Below are positions 43,989-53,093 of a stretch of DNA of 64,000 nucleotides, in pieces. Origin of the DNA: an uncultured Acetatifactor sp. (lineage in GTDB: Bacteria; Bacillota; Clostridia; Lachnospirales; Lachnospiraceae); NCBI GenBank assembly GCA_910578185.1, contig CAJTPN010000003.1, positions 242,857 to 306,856 on the forward strand. The letters are read 5' to 3'. The notes below the pieces were generated by a model, which was not told where the DNA came from, made no database searches, and was given only the letters and a program-made list of their open reading frames with translations. Position 1 is the stretch's first letter. Every line of letters begins with the position of its first letter. The position numbers were made by a program, and so were the translations under genes.

Positions 43989-45113
43989 TCAGTAATGATA
44001 ATTATCATTACTCCCCCACTTTTTTATATCAGAAATGGTATCTTTTTTCCCCTGTACATTTTCAAGCCAAGAGCCGGTATAATGATGTATTGCATATGTA
44101 TATTCCAAATCACGCTGTATCCTGAAACTGTGGGGACTCATCCCACACAATATCCTGGAAGGGTATACTGTCATTCCTTCCACAACCTGAAATTCCCCAT
44201 TACATATCAGCCCATGTTTTTTCATAACCTCTGTCTGTATCACCGGGCAAGTCACCTGATTCAAAGTCCCATCTTCCAGCACAAAGCTTGTATTGTCATA
44301 ATATTTCTTGATCTCATTTACAATCGGCTGATGGCTCCTGGCACCGAACCCCAGGCCATACGCTACATATCTGCTGCTCTCAAAGCCGCAGAAAGCATCG
44401 TTCTTTAACATCTCATCTAAATTTTTCAGTAATTCCACATCTGTATCCAGATATATGCCTCCATACTCATTCACAATATCCATTCTGACATAATCGGACA
44501 CAAAAGCCCACTTTCCCCTCTCATAGGCCTGACATAGGTATCTGTTTTTCCTTACATCATAATTCTTTTCATTCCATTCAATAATTTCATAATCCGGACA
44601 ATATTGTTTCCAGCTTTCCATCCATAGCCTGTGCTGACCTGGTATCGAACTGCCGCCGAACCAGCAATAATGTATTACTTTTGGAATTTTTTGCTCCCTG
44701 TATACGGAAAGACTTTGAGGGATTGGGATGTTTAGCCTGTCATAGTCATATTGCTCTATTCTCAACATACGATGCAAATAGAAATCCGTATTCTTCAATT
44801 TTTCTTCGTCATTCAGAAGTTGTATTATTTCCGAGAAATACGTTGTGGTGATTAATATGACATCTCCCAAAGAAATTTCCTGCAGCATTTGGTTTAAAGA
44901 AATAATCAGGAAGGCCCTGCTGCTCCCCTGTATCATAGTGCCCTGTTTTTCCCCGGAATTATCAACCACACCTTTTATCTCATCCTCTATGTGATATTCC
45001 TGAAATTCCTGCAGAAAATTAGTCAATGCAGCGCCTGCGCCAAAGCAGTATACATTCTTCTTTCCTTTTATTCCATTTGCAAATTCTTCTATTCTTTTAT
45101 GTCGAAACTGCAT
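43989..45113 (-). CDS. GT32-type glycosyltransferase with N-terminal GxG domain
   Basis: A 374-residue protein. The N-terminal about 100 residues are the GxG domain (NVYCFGAGAA, VVDNSGEKQG, DVILITTTYF). The remainder is a Gly_transf_sug/GT32 domain: IPKVIHYCWFGGSSIP, CPDYEIIEWNEKNYDV, YVRMDIVNEYGGIYLDTDVE with the DxD motif, and GLGFGA. It belongs to the family that adds hexoses, or polyphosphosugar parts, to capsule units. It is adjacent to a paralogue 20 bp upstream. The last seven codons and stop lie in a 22-bp palindrome. Confidence 0.88.
   Translation of the reverse strand: MQFRHKRIEEFANGIKGKKNVYCFGAGAALTNFLQEFQEYHIEDEIKGVVDNSGEKQGTMIQGSSRAFLIISLNQMLQEISLGDVILITTTYFSEIIQLLNDEEKLKNTDFYLHRMLRIEQYDYDRLNIPIPQSLSVYREQKIPKVIHYCWFGGSSIPGQHRLWMESWKQYCPDYEIIEWNEKNYDVRKNRYLCQAYERGKWAFVSDYVRMDIVNEYGGIYLDTDVELLKNLDEMLKNDAFCGFESSRYVAYGLGFGARSHQPIVNEIKKYYDNTSFVLEDGTLNQVTCPVIQTEVMKKHGLICNGEFQVVEGMTVYPSRILCGMSPHSFRIQRDLEYTYAIHHYTGSWLENVQGKKDTISDIKKWGSNDNYHY
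43991..44012. repeat. 22-bp perfect palindrome at the end of a GT32 gene
   Basis: AGTAATGATA followed by AT and TATCATTACT reads the same on both strands. It covers the final codons and stop of the GT32 gene. It resembles a metalloregulator-type TGATAAT box, but the half-sites are one base too close for a standard Fur/PerR box. Confidence 0.7.
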
Positions 45114-45132
45114 ATTTATCTCTCCGAATCAT

Positions 45133-46233
45133 TTACGATCCATGCACTCCATTCTTTTCGTCCTGCACTCTCTCCATATACAGCTGCCTCAAATCCTTAT
45201 GACGTTTCTGAACTTCGTTACATTTAGCCATCCATGAAGCGTCATAATGATGAATGGAAAAGGTATTTTTTGTCCTTTCATCCGGTAAAAGCAAACTGCC
45301 TCCCGGAGCCAGAACATCATGAGGGAAAATGCCCACCCCATCCAAGTCCTGATACCTTCCGTTCAGCTGGTATCCTTCCTCTTCCATGACTTTTGACTGA
45401 TAATAAGGACTTGCCACGTCATTTATTTTTCCATCCCTGATAAAATCCAGTTCTTGATATACGGCAAGCATCTTCCCCAACAGCGGATGCCCGGCTACTG
45501 CGCCAAAACCTAATCCTAATGCAATGTAATGTTCATCTTCAAAACCACAATAAAAGTCATAGCACAACAATGGGTCCAGGTTTCTGACCAACTCAACATC
45601 CGTATCCAAATAGATTCCGCCATGCTGTCTTACGATATCCAAACGTGCATAATCCGGAACAAATCCATATTTCTCCGCTTGGTATGCCTGCAGCATATAT
45701 CTGTTTTTATGGATATCATAATTACTCTCATCCCATCTGATGATTTCATAATCCGGGCAGTATTTTTTCCAACTATCTATACATTGCTGCAAATGCGCCG
45801 GTATGGCTTTTCCGCCAAACCAACAGTAATGGATCTTCTTAGGGATTTTTTGTTCTCCCGTCCGAAAGATAAAATCCTGCTTCTCCAGTTTATTTCTATT
45901 CCAGATATCCAAATAGCAATCCACACCATCAAAGGACTCGATTTCATCCAGCTGCGCAAGAATACTGCCATAGTATAACGACGATGTGATACATATCACA
46001 ATATTATCTTCTTCCCTCTTTAAAAAGGCTCCTAAAGAATATACTGGATAACCATATGCTAACGAACCGTTTCGTTCACTGTTGTTATCAATAACACCGA
46101 TGATTTTTTGAGATATGTCCTTATTATAGTCAAGGAAAGTTTTAAAACTACGGCCTGCGCCAAAACAAATTATTTTTCTGTCACCTATTTCTTTCGGCAA
46201 TTGACTGCGCGGACATGCTTTCATATGTAACAT
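45133..46233 (-). CDS. GT32-type glycosyltransferase with N-terminal GxG domain (paralogue)
   Basis: A 366-residue protein on the same plan as the downstream gene: GxG domain at about 18-110 (IICFGAGRS, VIDNNSERNG, IVICITSSLY), then IPKKIHYCWFGGKAIP, CPDYEIIRWDESNYDI, LDIVRQHGGIYLDTDVE and GLGFGA. The two share most of the catalytic domain and arose by duplication. The start is 15 bases after GGGGAG. Its end touches the next downstream gene's start within 20 bases, so both are coupled. Confidence 0.88.
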   Translation of the reverse strand: MLHMKACPRSQLPKEIGDRKIICFGAGRSFKTFLDYNKDISQKIIGVIDNNSERNGSLAYGYPVYSLGAFLKREEDNIVICITSSLYYGSILAQLDEIESFDGVDCYLDIWNRNKLEKQDFIFRTGEQKIPKKIHYCWFGGKAIPAHLQQCIDSWKKYCPDYEIIRWDESNYDIHKNRYMLQAYQAEKYGFVPDYARLDIVRQHGGIYLDTDVELVRNLDPLLCYDFYCGFEDEHYIALGLGFGAVAGHPLLGKMLAVYQELDFIRDGKINDVASPYYQSKVMEEEGYQLNGRYQDLDGVGIFPHDVLAPGGSLLLPDERTKNTFSIHHYDASWMAKCNEVQKRHKDLRQLYMERVQDEKNGVHGS

Positions 46234-46234
46234 A

Positions 46235-47356
46235 TTAATTATCTCCCCAGATTACTTTTTCTACCATCACTTCATCAAATAAATTTTCTATTTGTTCTAT
46301 GTATCTATGCAATGTAAACCTTTCTATGGATTCCATACAGTGATCCTTTGTTATTTCCTTATCTTCCCCAAGAAATTTGATAATTGATTCCACAGCCTCT
46401 TCGTCCGTTTTCACCGCATTGCCACAGAGTGAATCCTTTGCCAATATTCGTGATCCGCCTACAATAGACGAAACAAACGGCTTTCCCAGTGCAACGCTTT
46501 CCAATAACGCCATTGGAAACCCTTCCGAATGAGAAAACATACAGCTCACATCACACTGTGAAATAATGGGAAACGGATTATCATGGTAGCCCAATAAATG
46601 AACCTGATTTTCAAGCCCCTTATCTTTGGCCTGCCTTTCCACTTCTTCCCCCAAAATACCATAACCCAAATAATATAAATGAGCATTTGGTACTTTAGAA
46701 CACAGTTTTTCAAAGATATTCAGGAGTCTTAAGGGATTTTTGTTTGCATCCAGCCTTCCCACCGACAGTATGGCAGGATGCAGCAGTTTAATATCACAAG
46801 CTTCCCCGGCTTTGCTCCTGACGCCCTCTTCGTCAACTCCATTATAAATAACTCTGACTTTCTCTTTATGTTCCGGAAAAAGGTCGTATAAAGACTGTTC
46901 TGTAATGTCGCTGATGGCAATAATCCTGTCTGCCTTGTCAAAAGCCTCACTTTGCAGCCTGCGTTCTTCCGTAAACTTATCTTCTGCAAGATTGTATACA
47001 TCCCCATGAATCCATGCTATGTTTTTCTTCCCGGGCGGTAATAAAAAGGAGGGCTTCAGGTAGTTAAATGATACATATAGATCATAGTCATCCGGTACAT
47101 ATTCCTCTATAATTTTATCCCACTCATGATATACATAATACATCCTGGGCTTTCGCTCCGGATCGTCCGCCTTTACATAATACGGATATAGCTTAATGTT
47201 TTCATTGACGGGTTCCTGTTTAATCGTATCATGTATGATCTCCATAATTCCAATATCATACTTATCAGGGTTTAAATGGTTCACAATCTGAGTAAGTAAA
47301 GACTGGGATCCCCCTCCTGTTGTAAAACTGTTAATTATAAAAAATATCTTCTTCAT
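46235..47356 (-). CDS. GT4 glycosyltransferase
   Basis: A 373-residue retaining GT-B enzyme: KIFFIINSFTTGGG (nucleotide fold start), LSVGRLDANKNP, YYLGYGILGEE, HLLGYHDNPFPI and SHSEGFPMALLESVALGKPFV. Unlike other glycosyltransferases nearby it has no GxG domain. The start at 47356 has a GGGAG site; the frame opens 30 codons upstream. It directly follows the phosphonate genes downstream of the PEP mutase, so it may act on a phosphonate-bearing unit. Confidence 0.87.
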   Translation of the reverse strand: MKKIFFIINSFTTGGGSQSLLTQIVNHLNPDKYDIGIMEIIHDTIKQEPVNENIKLYPYYVKADDPERKPRMYYVYHEWDKIIEEYVPDDYDLYVSFNYLKPSFLLPPGKKNIAWIHGDVYNLAEDKFTEERRLQSEAFDKADRIIAISDITEQSLYDLFPEHKEKVRVIYNGVDEEGVRSKAGEACDIKLLHPAILSVGRLDANKNPLRLLNIFEKLCSKVPNAHLYYLGYGILGEEVERQAKDKGLENQVHLLGYHDNPFPIISQCDVSCMFSHSEGFPMALLESVALGKPFVSSIVGGSRILAKDSLCGNAVKTDEEAVESIIKFLGEDKEITKDHCMESIERFTLHRYIEQIENLFDEVMVEKVIWGDN

Positions 47357-47435
47357 ACTATCTCCCAAATGAAAAACATCAAATATCCTGATGAAACAGC
47401 CCATACGCAAAATGATTAAACTATCCGTCCCGAAG

Positions 47436-48731
47436 TTATAACTCATCCACCAATGTCAAAATCTGACTTATGGGCATTAAATTCTGTTCCACTTCCTTTG
47501 CTCTGTGATATTTTAAAATATCCTTTGCAGTCCTTTCCATAGCCGGGAACGCACTTCGGGTAAGTTGATTTGCATATATTACAATATTTACGCCATGCCG
47601 GCACAGCTCCATTTCTGTCACCTGATTAAATGATGTCGGTACAACGATCAATGGCACACTTTCAAATTCTTCTCTAAACTTATCACAAAACTCAAATATT
47701 TCAGTCGGCTCTTTTTTCCGGCTATGGATCATAATACCATCGGCTCCGGCTCCTACATATGCCCGCGCTCGATTCAGAGCATCCTCCATCCCCTGTTCCA
47801 AAATTAAACTCTCAATCCTGGCTATAATCATAAAGTCATCCGTAAGCTGTATCTTCTTGCCTGCAATGATTTTCTCACAGAAGTGCTCTATACTATCCTG
47901 TGTCTGTTGAATCTCTGTGCCAAATAAAGAATTCTTTTTCAGCCCTGTTTTATCTTCGATGATAACCGCAGAAACTCCCATACGTTCCAGAGAACGCACC
48001 GTGTAGACGAAATGTTCCGTCATACCACCCGTATCACCGTCAAAGATAACAGGTTTTGTCGTTACCTCCATAACATCGTCTATTGTTCGAAATCTTGAGG
48101 TCATATCTACCAGTTCAATATCCGGTTTTCCCTTTACCGTCGAATCACACAAAGAACTAATCCACATAGCGTCAAATTGATCTAATTCACCATTATTCTC
48201 TACAATTGTTTTCTCCGCAATCAATCCTGTCAAACCGCTGTGAACCTCCAACGCCTTAACGATCGGGCAAATTTTAATTAACTGCTTTAATCTCTTACGG
48301 CGATATTCCGGCATTGCCAGTCTCTCTTTGACACGGGCATCTATCCGCTTTACATTTTCATTATATGTATAGGGAACATCTATAATTTCACCGCCATATT
48401 TTGAAAGGAGCATCGCCACGTTTTCCCGAATGGCTTTCATCGGCCCCTCTTTCCAATTATCGCCGTGGATTACATAATCAGGATGCCATTCACTGATTAC
48501 CTGGTCATACAAAATGTCCTTCTGTACGATTACATTTTTTACTCCATCCAAATTTTGAACCAAATGAAACCGTTCCTCAAAGTCAACTGTTGGAAACCGG
48601 TTAAAACGGAGCATTGCTTCGTCACTCAGTACTCCCACAATGACTTCTCCATACTTTCCCGCCTCATGGATTATATTCAAATGCCCTTCATGAATTACAT
48701 CAGTACAAAAACATGTATAAACCGTTTTCAT
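47436..48731 (-). CDS. aepX: Bifunctional cytidylyltransferase / phosphoenolpyruvate mutase
   Basis: A 431-residue protein. Residues 1 to about 135 are a nucleotidyltransferase fold with HEGH at residues 14-17, a cytidylyltransferase motif. Residues about 150-431 are PEP mutase: the substrate loop EDKTGLKKNSLFG and FDGDTGG are present, placing it in the PEP mutase group rather than isocitrate lyase. It converts PEP to phosphonopyruvate, forming the C-P bond, and the adjacent phosphonopyruvate decarboxylase drives the unfavourable equilibrium. Similar N-terminal fusions are known in capsular phosphonate clusters. Start has GGAGG. Confidence 0.92.
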   Translation of the reverse strand: MKTVYTCFCTDVIHEGHLNIIHEAGKYGEVIVGVLSDEAMLRFNRFPTVDFEERFHLVQNLDGVKNVIVQKDILYDQVISEWHPDYVIHGDNWKEGPMKAIRENVAMLLSKYGGEIIDVPYTYNENVKRIDARVKERLAMPEYRRKRLKQLIKICPIVKALEVHSGLTGLIAEKTIVENNGELDQFDAMWISSLCDSTVKGKPDIELVDMTSRFRTIDDVMEVTTKPVIFDGDTGGMTEHFVYTVRSLERMGVSAVIIEDKTGLKKNSLFGTEIQQTQDSIEHFCEKIIAGKKIQLTDDFMIIARIESLILEQGMEDALNRARAYVGAGADGIMIHSRKKEPTEIFEFCDKFREEFESVPLIVVPTSFNQVTEMELCRHGVNIVIYANQLTRSAFPAMERTAKDILKYHRAKEVEQNLMPISQILTLVDEL

Positions 48732-48752
48732 AGCAGCGCCTCCAATATCCCT

Positions 48753-49928
48753 TTAAATCTGTTGTTCTATTATTTCATGGATTAAAAAATCACACATATC
48801 GTCAAGTTCATCCAAAGACACTTTTTTTCTCAACACTACGCCAAATGCACTCTTTACTTTATCCACTAATTCATCTGTGTAAATAAGTACGCCGTTTTTG
48901 ACGTCCTCAATTCCGTCAAGATAAATAGATTCTTTATTCTTTTCACGCATTCTGCCAAGTTCGAAATATTCCTCACATATATATGCTTTAATCTGTTTGC
49001 CGGTCCCGTCCATGATGACCGGATAACCGCCAATTTCTCCAAATACACCGGGACAATGAAGCTTTGTTTTCTCCCCTTTGCGAACCGTTGATAAGATAGC
49101 TTGAATAATCTCAAAATTACTGGATGCGTTCATCATGTTCCGTTTTGCATCTACCGGCATTGGAATATTGCATTTGGCAATCACTTCATCAACGTCCACT
49201 GCCGCTTTCTGTCCTCCGTACCGGATATCAACCAGCATTTCCACACCTTCCGTCCGCCCTTCTTTGCTGATAACCACATCGTGAAAATGAGAAACCGCCA
49301 TAGTCACATCTATGTTCCAATAATCTCTAATCCCCATACTCTCTGCAGCAGCTAACTTAATCCGGGGAATCAGATGATTAATATTTCCGCTGCCAAAATC
49401 AGGATAAGCCCTTCCCGCAGACTCAAGCCACGAAATTACCGCATCCGGATAAGATGTAGTAATAACAATAGCCTCTGATTTCGCCTGCTCATACGCTTCC
49501 ATAATATTTTTGGTATATTTCATGGAAAGAGGCGCCCAAATACCATAAGCCCTCACATTCTTCCAGGAAATACTGCCGTATTTCAGCCCTGAATAGGCTC
49601 TGCTGCTATTTACAATGATATCCGGCTTATAAGAATCAATCGCCTGAATAATTTCGGATACATTGTTCAAATCTACACTTTCAATAATAGAAACAGGACT
49701 CCTGTTTTGCCCTCTGATCAACGAAGCAATCTTTATGATATTAACATCAGGCAGCATCTTTTCAATATTTCGTCCAACAACACAAATTTCCATCTTCTCA
49801 TCTTGTGTGGAGAGCAAATAATCCAATAAGTAATTTCCCACGCTGCCCAGCCCAATGATCATAATTCTAACATTTCTATCTTTCAATTCCCTTTTCAGCA
49901 AGTTCAATTTTTCTTCTAAACTTTTCAT
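48753..49928 (-). CDS. Rossmann-fold dehydrogenase of unknown substrate in the phosphonate block
   Basis: A 391-residue protein with an N-terminal NAD(P)-binding GLGSVGNYLL at about residues 26-35 and a later IVGRN that fixes a nucleotide fold. The C-terminal portion carries no catalytic motif that I recognise; a saccharopine- or homoserine-dehydrogenase-like fold is possible. It lies between the PEP mutase gene (21 bp) and an acyltransferase gene (19 bp), so it belongs to the same operon and could reduce phosphonoacetaldehyde or another intermediate. I do not assign a reaction. Confidence 0.6.
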   Translation of the reverse strand: MKSLEEKLNLLKRELKDRNVRIMIIGLGSVGNYLLDYLLSTQDEKMEICVVGRNIEKMLPDVNIIKIASLIRGQNRSPVSIIESVDLNNVSEIIQAIDSYKPDIIVNSSRAYSGLKYGSISWKNVRAYGIWAPLSMKYTKNIMEAYEQAKSEAIVITTSYPDAVISWLESAGRAYPDFGSGNINHLIPRIKLAAAESMGIRDYWNIDVTMAVSHFHDVVISKEGRTEGVEMLVDIRYGGQKAAVDVDEVIAKCNIPMPVDAKRNMMNASSNFEIIQAILSTVRKGEKTKLHCPGVFGEIGGYPVIMDGTGKQIKAYICEEYFELGRMREKNKESIYLDGIEDVKNGVLIYTDELVDKVKSAFGVVLRKKVSLDELDDMCDFLIHEIIEQQI

Positions 49929-49946
49929 TTCCGCCCCTTTGCTTTA

Positions 49947-50627
49947 TCATGGCTCCGACTTCCACATCCGTATCATCATTTTTCTGTTTTCTTCCTCTGT
50001 ACAATTTCTGACCACCAACTCCGGGCTGCTCCCATAAACAACCGAGTTATCCTGGATAATTTCATTAAACAAAAAAGCATTTGCCGCTATAATGACATTG
50101 TTACCGATATGACAGTTGCCAATAACTGAACTATTTGCATACAGTGTCACATGATTCCCAATTACAGGCCATAAACATTCCTTCTCCCTAAAGTTTGCAC
50201 CAATGGTAACTCCCTGAAAAACACACAGATAGTCGCCATAAGTGGCTTTCCCCAATACGGTTCCTACCGGGTGCTCCACAACAAAGTGTTCCGGAAGTTC
50301 AATATTCCAATACCATTCCACACAATTCATTATTTTATTTAAATAGTACAGTTTATCCGCTAATTCGCTACTACCCCCCCTCAATCCAATTTCATGAGAT
50401 AAATGATATAAAAAAACAGCATACACCGTTGAATTCAGTACGCTGAATCCTTTTTGTAAATAATACTTTGTATTGGACACATCATAGCTGGCTATTGTCT
50501 TTTCAATGGCATGGCTTATGTGATACATCATCTGTTGTTTATCAACCACCGTAGGCCAAAAAGAATTAAGCTGTCTTAGCACTATTTCATAAGTTTCCAT
50601 ACTTTTCTCATGCAGCATCATTACCAT
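49947..50627 (-). CDS. Serine-acetyltransferase-like hexapeptide acyltransferase
   Basis: A 226-residue protein. The C-terminal about 110 residues form a left-handed beta helix with hexapeptide repeats (GTVLGKATYGDYLC, VIGNHVTLYANSSVIG, HIGNNVIIAANAFLF) and resemble CysE/colanic-acid transferases; the N-terminal 100 residues are helical. It would transfer an acyl group from acyl-CoA, for instance to the amino or hydroxyl group of the phosphonate or a sugar. The start overlaps the end of the upstream gene. His residues of the active site are in the SxGxHP-like loop HPVGTVLG. Confidence 0.72.
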   Translation of the reverse strand: MVMMLHEKSMETYEIVLRQLNSFWPTVVDKQQMMYHISHAIEKTIASYDVSNTKYYLQKGFSVLNSTVYAVFLYHLSHEIGLRGGSSELADKLYYLNKIMNCVEWYWNIELPEHFVVEHPVGTVLGKATYGDYLCVFQGVTIGANFREKECLWPVIGNHVTLYANSSVIGNCHIGNNVIIAANAFLFNEIIQDNSVVYGSSPELVVRNCTEEENRKMMIRMWKSEP

Positions 50628-51370
50628 ATTCCCTTCCTGATTTTTTCGTAGTCTGATATTGTATTACAGTTAATCCACTTTTTAAACTGTATAATATCAT
50701 ATTCATGCGAACCAAGTTCCTGGAAATACTTCTGTATAAAGACCAGATTTGTTCCCTGCCAATCCCTCTCCTGCATGTCCCCACATATTCTTCTCATAAG
50801 GTCCGGTTGTGTAAATTTCCAGATTTGACCTGAATTATAAATTGCACGAAATGGTTCCTTTATTTCCAACATACTGTGACAAGTGTCATAAATATAATGA
50901 ATACAATTTTTCCCGTCATAGTAAAATGCAACTGCCTTCTCAGCCAATATTGGATCTGTATTGCTGGTTATTACGTCCTTTGGCGCCTCGACGACTTTTC
51001 GGAAACTTACCTTATCCACAAAAAGATCCCCTTCCGCAAATACAAGCTCATCAAAATCCATCTTCAAAATTTCCTCAAGCCCCTTATACAAACTGTATCC
51101 GGAACCATACTCCGCATATTTTACATTATTTACCAGAATTATTTTCTCTCTTAAATCACTAAATTCCCGTTCAACAGTCTCCTTTAACTGCGCAAACATA
51201 AATCCACCGACTATAATATATTTATCAAATTCCCTGTCCTGCCACAACATATGATACAATAGAGATTCTTTGATATTTTCAGGATAATAAATGCACTTCA
51301 GACACACTTTTCCCAGCGACTGACTAAATCTGCTGGATGTCCCTGCAGCCGTAATCAGTAGAGCTCTCAA
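50621..51370 (-). CDS. Nucleotidyltransferase-like protein (LicC/PntC-type fold)
   Basis: A 249-residue GT-A-like nucleotidyltransferase: ALLITAAGTSSRFSQ resembles the N-terminal loop of choline- and aminoethylphosphonate cytidylyltransferases, followed by FAEGDLFVDK (metal Asp). It may activate a phosphonate or choline-like group with CTP. The start codon is taken as TTG at 51370, which overlaps the stop of the preceding gene and follows GGAGGAG; a GTG 21 bases upstream is an alternative. It lies in the phosphonate block beside the acyltransferase. Confidence 0.68.
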   Translation of the reverse strand: MRALLITAAGTSSRFSQSLGKVCLKCIYYPENIKESLLYHMLWQDREFDKYIIVGGFMFAQLKETVEREFSDLREKIILVNNVKYAEYGSGYSLYKGLEEILKMDFDELVFAEGDLFVDKVSFRKVVEAPKDVITSNTDPILAEKAVAFYYDGKNCIHYIYDTCHSMLEIKEPFRAIYNSGQIWKFTQPDLMRRICGDMQERDWQGTNLVFIQKYFQELGSHEYDIIQFKKWINCNTISDYEKIRKGIW

Positions 51371-52353
51371 TTTCTCATCTCCTCCACGCACATTTTAATC
51401 CCCATTTCCAATGTAATATCGGGCATCCAGCCTGTTTTTTGACGAATTTTATCCGTATTCAGTATCCTTCTTTCAGGATCAGATTCCCGATATCCTTTAT
51501 AGACAATCTGAGGATTGCTGATTCCCAGCTCCCTGCCGCATAGGGCAACAAGATCAACAATAGAAATTTCCTCATCCGTAGCAACATTATAAACCGTTCC
51601 GTCCAATGCCTGTTCCGAATGAATCAATGCAATCACCGCGGAACAACTATCTTCATTGTGAAGAAATGTCCTCTTATTCACCCTGGAATTCTCTAAGAGC
51701 TCAACATATCCATTTTTCTTTAACTGATTCAAAATATGTGGAATAATGTGTTTGGGATACAACTCATTTTTACTATAAACATTTGCAAAGCGAATCGAGC
51801 ACCCCTTAATCTTCCCCTCATCTACCACATCCTTCATAAAAAACTCTGTCAATAGCTTTCCCGCCGCATAGCTTGTTCTCTGACTGTGTTCTGCATTTGC
51901 CATTGTAAGAAAATCGCTTTCTTTAACTCCCCCTTCACACCAGGAATTCATAGAGTAAACTTCGGATGTAGAACAGTTTATATAGATATCTGCCTGATTT
52001 TCAATAGCTTGGTCCAAAAAGCTTTTCATTCCAAGCACATTTGTCATAAACGTATCATTGATATGATAAAAATGCTCCGTGTGAACTACCGCTGCACAAT
52101 TCACATACACTAACTGCTCATATTGGTCCTTTATTTTAGCAACATTCTGCCCAAACAAAATCATCTGTTCCTTATTATTAATGTCATATTCATAAAAGCA
52201 AAATAATTCATTATCCTGCAAATCCTTTATGGTATCAATAGAAGATGCATAAAAGTTATCAAAACCCATAACCTTATGCCCTTGCTTTACCAACTGCCTG
52301 GCAAGTTCATTTCCTGTCATTCCTGTTACACCGCTGATCACATATAGATTCAT
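51367..52353 (-). CDS. NAD-dependent epimerase/dehydratase (extended SDR)
   Basis: A 328-residue protein with SGVTGMTGNELARQL (glycine-rich NAD loop, residues 7-21), NCSTSEVYS and the YAAGK catalytic Tyr-Lys (SYAAGKLLTEFF). FANVYSKNELYPKHIIP is typical of nucleotide-sugar epimerases and dehydratases. The precise substrate is unknown; the fold is close to GDP-mannose dehydratase-like enzymes. It overlaps both neighbours by one to four bases, so it is translated as part of the phosphonate operon. Confidence 0.83.
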   Translation of the reverse strand: MNLYVISGVTGMTGNELARQLVKQGHKVMGFDNFYASSIDTIKDLQDNELFCFYEYDINNKEQMILFGQNVAKIKDQYEQLVYVNCAAVVHTEHFYHINDTFMTNVLGMKSFLDQAIENQADIYINCSTSEVYSMNSWCEGGVKESDFLTMANAEHSQRTSYAAGKLLTEFFMKDVVDEGKIKGCSIRFANVYSKNELYPKHIIPHILNQLKKNGYVELLENSRVNKRTFLHNEDSCSAVIALIHSEQALDGTVYNVATDEEISIVDLVALCGRELGISNPQIVYKGYRESDPERRILNTDKIRQKTGWMPDITLEMGIKMCVEEMRN

Positions 52354-53078
52354 TACACGCCATTCTCCAATCTTTTACTATAAAATTCGTCAACCTGTCC
52401 CTTGTACGCCTCTTGCTCCTTGCCAATATCATAGTATATTTTTTTTAATAACACCTCTTCTGTCTTTATATCAAGCAACGCAAACTGTGCCATGGGATTC
52501 AGGTTTCTTGGTTGACCAACCGAACCAGGATTTATGAATATCGTTTTCTTCCTGTTTCTGAATCCAGGGGCATCCGTCTCATAAAACACTTCCATAAAAT
52601 GCGGCAAATGTGAATGTCCCGAAAAAACATAATCATATTCCTTATATTCCTCCAGATTCTTTCCGGGTTTAATGCTTTTCCAGTATATATCCTCCAAACT
52701 CCCATGAACCGCCAGGCATCTTTTGCCATCCACCACAAATTCTGCCTTGCCATCTGACATTACATTTTTAAGATAATACCATGCCTGATCTGTTAAAACA
52801 TCATGCGTATATTTTGCGCACTCCTTACCCCGCTCCGTAGAGAAGCTTGTATAATCTTCAAAAATTATGGACTGCTCATGATTACCCCTGATATTGCATA
52901 GAAACGGATACTTCATAGCGCTTACCATTCGCACCACTTCATTTGAATGCATTCCATAGTCTACTATATCCCCTAATAGCACACATGCATCAATCTTATT
53001 TATACTGTCCATATATTCCAATACTGCCCGCAATGCTGTCTGATTTCCATGTATATCTGATAAAATAAGCAATCTCAT
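52353..53078 (-). CDS. Calcineurin-like metallophosphoesterase
   Basis: A 241-residue protein with the full motif set for binuclear phosphoesterases: DIHGN near residue 8, GDIVDYG, IRGNHEQ and GHSHLPHF. The family hydrolyses phosphomonoesters or diesters, sometimes cyclic nucleotides. In this position it might remove a phosphate from a phosphonate-path intermediate or sugar. Its stop TAA shares a base with the next start. Length and spacing are typical. Confidence 0.85.
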   Translation of the reverse strand: MRLLILSDIHGNQTALRAVLEYMDSINKIDACVLLGDIVDYGMHSNEVVRMVSAMKYPFLCNIRGNHEQSIIFEDYTSFSTERGKECAKYTHDVLTDQAWYYLKNVMSDGKAEFVVDGKRCLAVHGSLEDIYWKSIKPGKNLEEYKEYDYVFSGHSHLPHFMEVFYETDAPGFRNRKKTIFINPGSVGQPRNLNPMAQFALLDIKTEEVLLKKIYYDIGKEQEAYKGQVDEFYSKRLENGV

Positions 53079-53093
53079 ATAGGTGATCCAACT

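Noticed and set aside
43991..44012. Fur/PerR-type operator
   Set aside because: Half-sites are spaced one base short, and the site lies at a gene end with no iron-related gene nearby.
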